From the NCBI GenBank assembly GCA_036245525.1, contig BTPG01000004.1, forward strand, positions 157,627,258 to 157,691,257: 64,000 bases of DNA. The letters run 5' to 3'. The notes below the pieces were generated by a model. It was not told the DNA's origin and searched no databases. It saw nothing but the letters and a program-made list of their open reading frames with translations. The translations under genes were made by a program, and so were the position numbers. This document shows, one piece after another, positions 41,501 through 53,500 of the stretch; the stretch's first letter is position 1; each line of letters begins with the position of its first letter. This DNA comes from Semisulcospira habei. Its lineage: Eukaryota > Mollusca > Gastropoda > Semisulcospiridae.

Positions 41501-44500
41501 AGCGTGACAAGACTAAACAGACATTGAGATCGGGAGCCAGTTTATGACACTGTTAGACTGATAGAACAATAGGTTTCTGTTTTTATGCTCTGTTGGACAC
41601 GTGCGAAGACAGTGTGTGTGCATAAGATGGATAGATGTTACAGAAATATTACAACAAATCCAGTTTTATTTCTAAGCACTATCTGCACCTTTTCTGTGAA
41701 AGACACTGAACTGATTTAGGTAGGAACTTAACTCGTTATGACCATAATCTGTACTGCGTGTGTACAACTAATCTTTAGTGCTCCAGGTTTTTTTGTGTGA
41801 CAAACTTGTACATGCATCGTCAGTTTTGAATAAAACTGATGTGAATGGCTATTTCTTGTTTTATTTGCAGTAACCTTACCTGTCTTTTTATAAACCTTTA
41901 TGCAAGATGTTCTGCTATTGTAAATTTTATCATCAGAGTTTGCAGAGGGGTGTGTGTGTGGGGGGGCTAAAAGAGGACTTTTAGCACAAAACAATACTGT
42001 TTTCAGTCCTCAAAATAATGCCCAGAATGCACTAGATTGCACAGATTTTAACCAGTATTTTCAAATTTTTTCGGGGGGGCATGCCCCCGGACCCCCCTAG
42101 TTCACTCGCCTGCTTCGCGGGCTCGCGCTTGTGGCTTCGCCACTTCGCATTAATGGGTTCAGGGAAGAGTGCACACCCCCTCAACAATTGCAAAATCCGC
42201 CCCTGAAGTTAGAAACATGAAACAGTGTTTCGTGTTTCTAACTTAAAAGGGGTTTCAAACTCTATTTTCTGTTTTTCTTTCACATGAAACCCTTGCGGCA
42301 ACAGTTTTACTACAAGAAAGGAAACTAAACTGTTAGGCGGAAGATGCGGACCTACCTGCAGAAACCCTCCTTCTATCTGACCAATGTCGATTGCAGGGTT
42401 GATGCTTTTGCCCACATCAAACACGATGTCCGTGCTCAGAACCTGCACACAGCAACAGGCCATACAGTGAAGAGAAAGCTAGAACTCCCTTCAACACAGA
42501 CAAGAAAAAAGTGATGTTAACCCATTTAGCCCCGGGACCCTGCAGCAGGAGATGGACTGATCATGATAATTCAAGGGTAGTGCCAGGTGAGCTTGGCGCC
42601 TGAAGGCGCCAAGCTCATCTGGCACTACCCTTAAATTACCATGATCAACATTTCTGCTACAACTGGTGCATAGTCGTTAGACAATGCCTCCAAAAGTTTG
42701 GAAATGCAGCCGCCGGGCTAAGAGAGTTAACAGACAAGCTCTTTGAAGATAAATCTTGAGAGGCACCTATCATTACAGTACCATTAAATTTGAAGACACA
42801 TTTAAGCACCATTTGTTGTTGTTATGTCTTGTCGACACAACTAATGAACTTTAACAGCAGTTTGGGCACGCAGCATAAGCACACGCGTAATCGCACTTAT
42901 TCATTCTGCGCAGCCGTTAGTGTGTCAATCTATTTTTAGCCGTTCTCGTACTGATAGCGCTGCATTTTTAGAACGGAGTTTAGTTATTGTCAGGTTACTT
43001 GATGTCAAGACGACGTGTGCTGAACTGATTCTCCTGTGTCTAAATGAACCATAACTAGACCTGAGTGTAGCGGTTCGTAACCAGGCTGTTACAGAAGTGT
43101 AGCACGGCGGTAGTGGACCTTTAAAGACCATCATTTAGGTGGTATTTCTCATTTGTGTAACTAGTATCAGCCAAGCAGAAAGATTAAAAACATTGTATTA
43201 CGTGTTTAAGAGATACTATGATAGGGCTGTCCTTAGTTTGCTTTGTGTTAAGGGAGGCTCAGGTCGGGTTGGGGCCGTTGGCGCCGGCCATGAGACGCCT
43301 TGGCGACGGGCTTCACCCGTCCCGAGCCATTGTCCATTTCAGTGTTGTGTGTAAACTGTAGTGTGAGTTTGGGTGATTGCGAGTTGCACCTGAGGTGGTG
43401 AAACAAATTTTCCTGTACGTGACAACATGTATTTGGAAGAATAAATTCCATTCATTCATTCATTCATTCATTCATTCATTCATTCATTCATTTTCATTCA
43501 TCCATTCATTTAAATAGATGGTCGTTAATAACAGCCGATCGCTCCGCATAGTGGTGGCGTTAAGAGAAGCCTTAAAGGGCAGAAAGCGTCACCTGTCAAT
43601 AAAGGCTATCATTTCGGTGGCTACAGCCACCTAAATGATGGTCTTAAATAACAGGTGATCTCACAAAGCACTAGGGTGTTCGCTCAAAACTCGTTCTACT
43701 GTGCACATACCACAGTAGATTCTACTCACCTGATGGTCTCCAGTCAGGCAGTCAACCTCCACCTCACTACAGGCGGCGGAGAAGGAGAAGTAGTTGTGCG
43801 GGTACTCGCCTCCTGTGTTGGTGGAGAAATCGTAACCCGCGCCGGGGGTCCTGGCGGACAGGCAAAACAAAACTACAGACATTTGAAGGTTAACTGATTC
43901 GCGGCCAGGCGCATCCGGATGCGCGGCTTATGCCGCGCATTTGGATGCGGCTGGCCGCGAATGAGTTAACAAGACATGGATGCTTTCTGATTGGTCCTCA
44001 ACAATCAAACTGATCACGTGAAGACATTTTAGTCAACAGATCGATCTGCATTTATCAGACAGATTTTTGTTTAAAAAAATATATTAAAAAAAAAACTACC
44101 ACATTTAACTCATTCGAGGCGTCCCGAATTAGTAGCTGTATAAGTGTGGTATAGCGTTGACACCGGCAACGCTATACGCCACTTTTGCAGGTATTGATAC
44201 GGAGCGCCCTCAATGAGTTAGAAAGGGCAATTACAACTTGACACAAAAAATTGCGCCGTAACTGGCATTGTTAAGCGTGTTTCTGTCTTTTAAAAATCCT
44301 TTCTATGGACAAGTACAGCATGATACAGTGCGTTGTGTTGTAATTGTCCTTCTAAGCCTGTTTCTTTCTTTTGTCAGGATTTTGATTCGTGAGTGTTACA
44401 GCAACTCTGTGAAACTGGGTCAACCTATTTTTGGCTTTATGACCGAGATTCGATCATTTTTTGTGACTTTTTTTTTTTTTTTTTTTAAAGAAGAGGCAGT

Positions 44501-47500
44501 GAATGGACAACGGTACGAATTTTCTGTGTGGTAAGTCTGTGTCACTGGTTTATTAATGAAGTGTATGCTTTATTTTTGATTCGTACAGTGCCAGCAATCT
44601 TCCTTAATTCAGTCAAGATCAAACAAACCTAGATATCAAAGGATCATGGATTCAAAGTGGTGTCAGCAAGAGGCATAGATCCTCATGAGCCCCCGCATTT
44701 GCGGGGGCTCATGAGGATCTGTGCCTCTTGCAGTTGGGTGATGTTCAGATTTTTGGGGCACTGAACAGGTTAACTATATATTTGTTAAAGTTAGTATCTT
44801 TTCAAATCAATAACTGTATTATTGGCTGCCATTTCGCAGCAATGACAGACGCAGCCTGGCAGGGTCGTGATCGGAGAATTCTACAAAACTAAACTGTAAG
44901 TGGTTTGAACTTTCTGGAATTTGCACGTACTTGTAGAAACCTGTGGCTGATAAGTTCACTCGCTCAAGGTACGCTGCGGCGATCTGAAAAAAGGAGAAAT
45001 AAGTAGATGAGTACACCCATTTAGCTTTACAGCACGGGATGGATTGACCATGATAATCTGGCACTACCCATGAATTATCACGGTCGATTAATCTCGTGAA
45101 ACTACAACTTAGTCGTTAGGCGACACCATCAAAATTCAAATGGTGTCACATTTCTTTTGCTCGTCAGTGTATTTATAAGTACAGGACTCCTCTTTGACCT
45201 TACATCATTTTATTACAGAATGAAAGTTGAGCATCCTTATTTTCCGACATCATATTTTCTGCACACCGCCAAACAAATATACTGAAGCGACCAACGCAAT
45301 CGCGCACAGGCACGCACGCACACGCACTCACGCTTGCAACTGACCAGTTCCTCCCAAGTGCTTTTGGGTTTTGCCGCTCTGATGGGCTTCAGCCTCTCCA
45401 GAAGGGTCTGACAGGCGTCCTGAAAAAAAAAAAAAAAAATCCGGAATGAACCCGAAGAAACGCTACGTCAATCTGTTTCTAAAGCGAGCTGCTCCAAGGC
45501 GGGCCTTGATTGCTGAAATTCGCCGATACAACGGGTTCTCAATGTTGTCTTGCCGCAACTAAGACTTCTCTACCCTTCTTTTCACAATGTGTGTGAGTAG
45601 GCACATGTACCAGAGGTTTCCATCCCTTTTTGAGCGTACCGGAAGTAACTCTCCTGCGTACAAAAGAGAAGAAGACCAGAAAAGTCTTTCAGTTTACGAC
45701 AATCAAACTTCATAATTTAAGTTAACCCATTCAGCCCTGACGCCCTACAGCAGGAGATGGGTCGGCCATGATAATTCAAGGGTAGTGCCAGATTAGCTTG
45801 GCGCCTGTCGGCGCCAAGCTAATCTGGCACTGCCCTTGAATTATCGTGGTCGATCAATCTCCTGCAACTGGAGCGTAGTCATGAGACGACGCCTCCAAAA
45901 TTTGTGAAATACGGCCGTCGGGCTGAGTGGGTTATCCCTTTGGTCCAGTATTATTGTTGGACACACTGAGAACATTAATGAAGGAAACACTTAGCCCTCT
46001 ACAGCACGGGGTAGGTCGTTTTAAACTACCACGTTCGACCTGTGTTTATACTGACCCCCACCCAGGTCTGCCCTGGGGGACTTGGGTGGGGTTAACTACT
46101 TTTTAGTTCCCAGGGTCACCCTGGTCAGCCCCACAGGGTGGGTTTTCCTCTCTATTCTGGGGCATGTGTTTCTGTCTACCCATGGTCCATTTACCTGTAT
46201 TTGCCTTTTTAAAACTCTCCCTACTGTCTGCGCTGCCTGTAGCTCTTGATATTGGATGTGTGTTGCTAAATGGTCTTAGCTGTATTTAGGCCCCATGTCG
46301 TAGGTTTATTTAACCGGCTGGCGTAATTCATTCAATGTTCTTTTTAGTTGGTTTTTTTTTTTTTTTTTCACAAACAGTGCAGGCACGTCCTGAGAAAGTC
46401 TTGTTGCTGTCGGGACGTTAAGCAATTATACTGATGTGTTCTGGACTGCGATTTTTGACCTTACGGCTCCAGAGCCGTAAGGTCGAAAAATCACAGACCA
46501 GCACAAACGTGGCGGCTCGAAAGAGTTTCAGTACTAAGACCCACCATGACGGCACCGCCGAACAGGTCGGAGCCCACGCTGGCGGCTGTGGGTGTCGTGT
46601 TGGGGACGGTGTCCGTGCCGGTAGTGTTCACGGTGATCTTGGACAGGGGCAGCTGCAGCATCTGACTGGCCACCTGCACACACGTACACGCAGGTAATCA
46701 CTTTGAAATTTAAACTCATTTCAACCCCAATGCCGTATTTCCAAAATTTTGCAGGCGTGATCTAACGACTATGCACCAGTTGCAGGAGATGGATCGACCA
46801 TGATAATTCAAGGGTAGTGCCAGATCAGCTTGGCGCCGACACATTTCAGCACCATTTGTGTTTGTCATGCCTTGTCGACTGACACACCTAATGAACTTTA
46901 ACGGCAGTTTGGACACGCAGCAAAAACACACGCGTAATCGCACTTATTTATTTTGCGCTGCCGCAAGCGTGTCAATCTATAGGAAGGTTACAAAGTAAAG
47001 TATTGTCAGGGGAGAGAAGTGCGCATGATCGACCAGTGATCATAGATCTACTGTGGCCAAAGCACACACACAAAAAAAAGATATGAAAGAGAGGGGGCGC
47101 TAAAAAAAGTGACTGAAAGCAATGGGGGGCGTATCACATATCCCACTGTTCCAGCCACTCAGTGCATGGAAATTTAAATCTAGGTCCCCCCCCCCCCCCC
47201 AGTCACTAGTCACTACCTGCGCGCACCTGGGTGTCTCTGTGGCAGAGCGACTGACTCTACGGAAGGTCCCAAGTTCCAACCTGAATTTGGGGAAAAATCG
47301 ACAAGTCCCTTAAACCAGTGTGCATGCCCTGTCTTTCAAATCACCTCCGTGGTGGACAATAATATGTTAACCCTTTCGCTGCCAATAGACGTTAATGCAA
47401 CGCCGAAGAGCCGCGGCCGTCCGAGGAACGTGGATATAAAGTGGTGTCAGCAGGAGGCATAGATCCTCACGAGCCCTCGCAACTGCGGGGGGCTCATGAG

Positions 47501-50500
47501 GATCTATGTTTCTCACAGATGGAATGTGTTCATAGGCGGTGAAGGGTTTAACCCTTTTAGCCCCAAGGTTCGTTTCCCCAATTTTGGAGGTGTTGCCTAA
47601 CACCTATGAACCAGTTGCAGGAGATGGCTTGACCATGATAATTCAAGGGTAGTGCCAGATTAGCTTGGCGCCTGAAGGCGCCAAGCTAATCTGGCACTAC
47701 CCTTGAATTATCATGGTCAAGCCATCTCCTGCTGTAGGGATCTGGGGCTAAAAGGGTTAATGCAACGCCATAGAGCCTTCAGCCGTCCGAGGAAAATGGA
47801 TACAAAGTGGTGTTCGCAAGAGGCATAGATCCTCATGAGCCCCGAAACTACGGGGGTTCATGAGGATCTATGTCTCGTGCAGGTGGATTGTGTTCATAGG
47901 CTGTGCAGGGTTTGAACCCAAAGACGTTTGTGCGTGTCTGAAATAAAGCTGGCAGACCCTACCTGCAACACTTTAGTGTGCAGTCCCTGCCCCATCTCCA
48001 CACCGCCGTGAGTCACCAGCACCGTCCCGTCAGTGTAGATGTTCACCAGGGCTGCTCCCTGGATTGATGGGAATTTAATTTAATTTAATCTCATCCGTAC
48101 ATCCAATACGCATCGCAAACGATAACAGGTAACACGCAGCTACTATTATGCTATCAGTCAACACTTCTTTCTTACCTGGTTCAGGAAACGCTCATAGAAT
48201 TGAAGGCCAAATTTATTGGGAACCACCGCGAGACCCCTCTTCCTCCAGCGGTTTTTGCTGCAGAAATTGAAAAACAATCCTTGTGAAAATGGTGAAAAGC
48301 CAAGCGTGTAAATTTTTTTTTTTACAATCCGAAAGAACAAAGACGCGCGTTTAGAAAAGACAATTACAACACAAAATAAACTGTGTTGTAAGTTTTTTCC
48401 TAAGCACTTAAAAAAAAAATTGATTTTTGGCCAGAGAATACAACACGAGCTATACAGTCACCAAACAGCCATCCAGCGCTTTGTAAAGATTCAGGAAATG
48501 TATGGTACGTAACATGGGGCCCAGAAAAATCTATGGCCTATTAGAAGACGACCTGAACACTGATCAATTCAGGCGTACTGCAACTGTGCCACTTTGATTT
48601 ACCAGGACCTTTCAACGGACATGCTATGGAACAAGCCCGCCTTTTTTTCCCTGGGCTGCGAGTCCAGCTACTCGGAGACTCGAACCCACGACCCGGCGAT
48701 TCCCTTCGCTCTCCTGCTCCGACGCTTAACCGCCTGAGCTATTTCGGACTCGTGGGTGTGGGGTTAACCCCAGACTGGCTGTTTTAAATCGAGTTACGTG
48801 AAAGACTGTTCCGTCTCAGTATAAACCTGTTGAAGAGGTCAACCTCCTTGCGTTTCCTGTCAAACTGACTCTGCTCCAGAACGTCGGCCCAACAGCGCAG
48901 GAGGTTACACTGCTCCAGAACTTGCTTGTAGTGGGTCACGTCACCTTCACGGTACAGGTTCAGCTCTCGCACCTGCCACGATATTTAACGGTGTGTCAGC
49001 GGTGTGTAAACTGTGCTTGCACTTGGAGTAAATAATTCATTTAACCCTTTTAGCCCAAGAACTAAATGACTTCCATTAGTTCTGGGACTTAAAAAGGTTA
49101 AAACGAGCCGAACATATTTTCAAATTGTACCCATGACGGTTCAACTGGCAGCAAAGTGACTGGCAGTAAGCAAAACAGTGTGGAGTCCCTGTATGAACAG
49201 CGTGTGGTGAGAAAGGGTAGGCGGATAGCTTCAGACAGATCCCATGTCCTTGCCCACCTCTATGAACTCCTCCCCTCTGGCCGCAGACTCCGCACGCACA
49301 AAGCTAGAACACTTAGACTACAGCACAGTTTCATCCCCAAATCCATCACTCTAAGCAATCTGTAGGTACATCCACGCATACCCAAACCTAACTCCTCCCC
49401 CTATCCCCCTTTACCTGTGCAATCAGTAGGAATGGAGCTTGTTGATTTTAGAGAAGTGATTATATTGTGTTTCATTTGGTGGTGAACATGGACATACTGG
49501 GATTGTTGTTACTGAGTGTTTACCCACTAATTATTTTACTATGGTAGACTTTAATTATGCAGCTTGTGTAATAATGTGTAATAATGTACTGAGATGTTTG
49601 TATAATAAGTAGTGAGAGTTAGGACTAGGTTGAAACACGCGTATTATGTATGCATATGTAGAGGTGGGTGTGAATGTATAAGTACCGCTCAGTTCAGTCC
49701 ATAAAAGATGTTTGTGTGAGATGTGTAAGAGTTATGTGTAAAGATTTTGTAGTGTTTACTTTATATCCATTTGGAATTTGTAGCTGTGCAAGTGCAGGGA
49801 GAAAAATGTTCATAATTATGCTATAATGTTTTTACGTCTTGTTTGTACTATTTGTTATAAATGTACCACAAGCGAATTTCTCTTTTCGAGATAATAAAGT
49901 ATTCTTATTCTTATTCTTATTCTTAACTCTAAACGACCCCCAAACCTCAATATTTCCAAGGAGAGAAAACTCAACATTGCAAATGCCCAAATTATATAAT
50001 TGCCGCCGCGGCTTTTGTTATATGCTGCGGGAGGGGGGGGGGGGGGAGGGAAGGAATGGATTTATTTAAAGTTCAGTTTTCTGGTGAAAGTCATAGCATA
50101 TTCAGCGCCAATTTAGCCCCGAGTCCCTACAGCAGGAGACTGATTGACCATGATAATTCAAGGGTAGTGCCAGATTAGCTTGGCGCCTTCAGGCGCCAAA
50201 CTAATCTGGCACTACCCTTGAATTATCATGGTCAAACCACCTCCTGCAACTGGTAAATAGTCGTTCAGTAATACTTCCAAAATTTGGGGAAAAAACACCG
50301 ATGGGGCTAGAAGTGTTAAGCACATTGAGTGGTACGTGTGGAAATTTTGTGAGCTGCCTTTTGACGGCAACGTGCCATTTCAGGAAACAGCAGACAGACC
50401 ATGATAGATGTGTCAAAGTTCTCTAGCACCACCCCTGAACTATCACGATCGATGTAAATCTTCTAGTAGCGCCTCACTGCTGAACGATTTTAGCTGTGTT

Positions 50501-53500
50501 GGGTTTAACCCCTTCAGCGCCGGTGGTTGCAGATTAGACGTATAAAATCTTTGTCAAGTCAACGCCAAAGAACCTCTCCCGTCCCTGGAACATGGATACA
50601 ATGTGGGGTCAGCAAGAGGCACAGATCCTTATAAGCCCCCGCATCTGCGGAGACTCATGATGATCTATGTCTCTTGCAGTTGGATCGAGCTCACTTTCTC
50701 ACGGTAGTCAAGGGGTTAAGTACGACTACTACCTCACAGGGGCGGATCATTTACCTCGAGGAGGGGGGTTCAAACATTTTGTTTTGGGACCTTCAACCTG
50801 ACACAAAAGGCCTCCCCGACGCGAGACCTTCAACGGATGTTGGGGGGGGGGGGAGAGGTGGCGTGTGGCCAATACACCAAACAGGGGAGGGGGGGGGGGT
50901 GTAGGGTCCAAACACCCCAAAAAGGTATTTTGTTTTAGCATTTTACAGATTTTTTTGGGTGGAGGGGTGTGGGGGGAGAGGGGGTGGGGGGAGGGGGGTT
51001 TGGGGGGAGGGGGGTTGAATCCCTGGAACACCCGCGCCCCTATCCCAGCACGATTGCCAAAGTGATGCTGCGCCAAAACTGACTCGCCAGTGTAACAATC
51101 AAAAACGTCAAATTTCTCCAAGAAACATTGAACCCCTTCCCTGCCACTGTACGTACGCTTTGCTCCAAGGAACATGGATACACGCTGGTCTCAGCAAGAG
51201 ACATAGATCCTCATGAGCCCCCGCAGTCGCGGGGGCTCAGGAGGATCTATGTCTCTTGCAGCTGGCTCGCGTTTCACTTTTTTTCTCGGCAGCGAAGGGA
51301 TGAATACACGACGGGCGCCTCTGGGCAAACGGTACCTTTTCCGGGGCCATCTTGAGGTAGCTGGCGACCCTGGTGATGATGGCCTCTGTGACCACTTTAG
51401 TCTGGGGCCCACCAAAGCCGCGGAAAGCAGTGTTGGACGGCAGGTTGGTTTTGCACGCCTGGGCGCTCACACGGCAGTTGGGGATCTTGTAGGCGTTGTC
51501 TGCGTCGATGACAATCTTCTCCAGAACCTGCAGCCGACAGTGGGTCATGTACACTGACGAGCAAAAGAAATATGACATTTTGGAATCATCGGAAACACTA
51601 AAATGTTTCCGATGATTCCTAAAATGTCGCATTTCTTTTGTTCGTCAGTATATATACTGGTCATTGATTTTGGCACTTCAGTACAGCTCTGTAGAGCCGT
51701 GTACAGATACAAAGCGCTGTACACATGCAAATAGCGAGGTACAAATAAACAGTTTTGTTTTCATCCCTACGTCACACGACCAATCACTTTAGCGCAAACC
51801 GTACCATGTGACCAAGCTACAAAAAAAAACCTTGTACCGAGTAATGGCGGACTTTTTGTAGCTCTCTTTCTCAGTGACGCGTCTTGGATGCCAGTTTTGT
51901 TCTATGAAAGGTTACTAAAACATTCTAAAGTAAAAAGTTACTTAGTGTTGATCGAAACAACAGGCACACTACTGGTGAAGGCAACGTCATGAAAGATTTT
52001 AAATTACGTCATAAGTCTGTTATGTATAAATGTATATTCCTTTGACGTCAGTAATGTCTGGCGTGATCCAGGTCGGAAGATTTCTTCTTGATTTCTTTTA
52101 CGAAAATAGCGAAGGAATGAAAACAAATACGTTATTGGTAGCAGGGGCTTACTGCACGGACCCATTTAGTCCTGGAGGGATGTCAAAGGAAGCATGGTAC
52201 CAATAATTTATAATGTCCCCTGACCTCTTTCTTTGGGCGGCCCTCAGTCGCCAGCGTCACTCAGCTCTGGACAAACAGTGGAGCTTGGTAGCGGCTCAGA
52301 TGGTAAAGCGTTCGACTCTCGTCTGAGAGGTCACGGGTTTGAACACAGCTTGGGTCCAAAATGGTTCAAAACCTTTTCGGTGGATGTAACTGTTATTTGT
52401 CCAGCGCTGAGTAATTTCCCTTGATACGCAACCATTGCTTGCCTCGCCTCCGATTTGTGATTCCAGAGCCGTGATATTACGGCTGTAGAGGGCCAGGGAC
52501 TTGGCACACTCACTCTCAACAAAATACAGTAGAAGATAGGACGACGCCAAGCTAGTCAGGCAATACCCTTAAACTATCATGCCGGATCCATCTCCCTGAG
52601 GGATGTTTCCTAAAGCTGCTAGGCCATTTTGAATTAGCTGATACAACAGAACTTGATTTGAATGCCGCCCTTTTGAGAGATCACCTGTCATTGTGACCAT
52701 CGTATAGGTGGCTGTAGCCATGAACCCTAACCCTGCCTGTAGCCACAAACCCTAACCCTGGCTGTAGCCATGAACCCTAACCCTGGTTGTAGCCACAAAC
52801 CCTAACCCTGGCTGTAGCCACAAACCCTAACCCTGGCTGTTGCCATGAACCCTAACCCTGGCTCTAGCCATGAACCCTAACCCTGGCTGTAGCCACAAAC
52901 CCTAACCCTGGCTGTAGCCACAAACCCTAACCCTGGCTGTAGCCATGAACCCTAACCCTGGCTGTAGCCACAAACCCTAACCCTGGCTGTAGCCACCTAA
53001 AGGATGGTCCTTGAAGGCCCACTACTACCGTAACTATTTAAAGATACACTTCCGTAACAGATGGTTACGAAATGCTACAAACAGGTCTAGTATGGTTCAT
53101 TTAGACACTGGACAATCCAGTTCAGCACACGTCGTCTTTATATCAAATAACCTGACACTGACTCCACTCCGTTCTATAAGTACAACGCTATCAGTACGAG
53201 AAACAGCCAAAAATAGATTGACTCGCTAACAGCTGCGCAGAAGAAAAAAAAAAGGTGCAATTACACGGCTTTTGCTGCGTGTCCCAACTGCTGTTCATTA
53301 GTTCATTAAGCGCGTCGACAAGGCATAACAAACACAACTGGTGCTGAAATGTGTCTTCCTATTATTTTATTCGTAATGGTACATTAACCCAATTAGCCCC
53401 GAGTCCCTACAACAGAAGATGGATTGACCATGATAATTCAAGGGTAGTGCCAGATTAGCTTGGCGCCTTCAGGCGCCAAGCTAATCTGACACTACCCTTG

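Noticed and set aside
41728..41994. Transposase remnant inside the hAT-like element
   Set aside because: The 88-codon frame shows no hAT dimerisation-domain or catalytic motif.
52711..52995. Chromosome end or fusion point
   Set aside because: CCCTAA hexamers occur only in pairs inside 25-bp units, with host exons on both sides.
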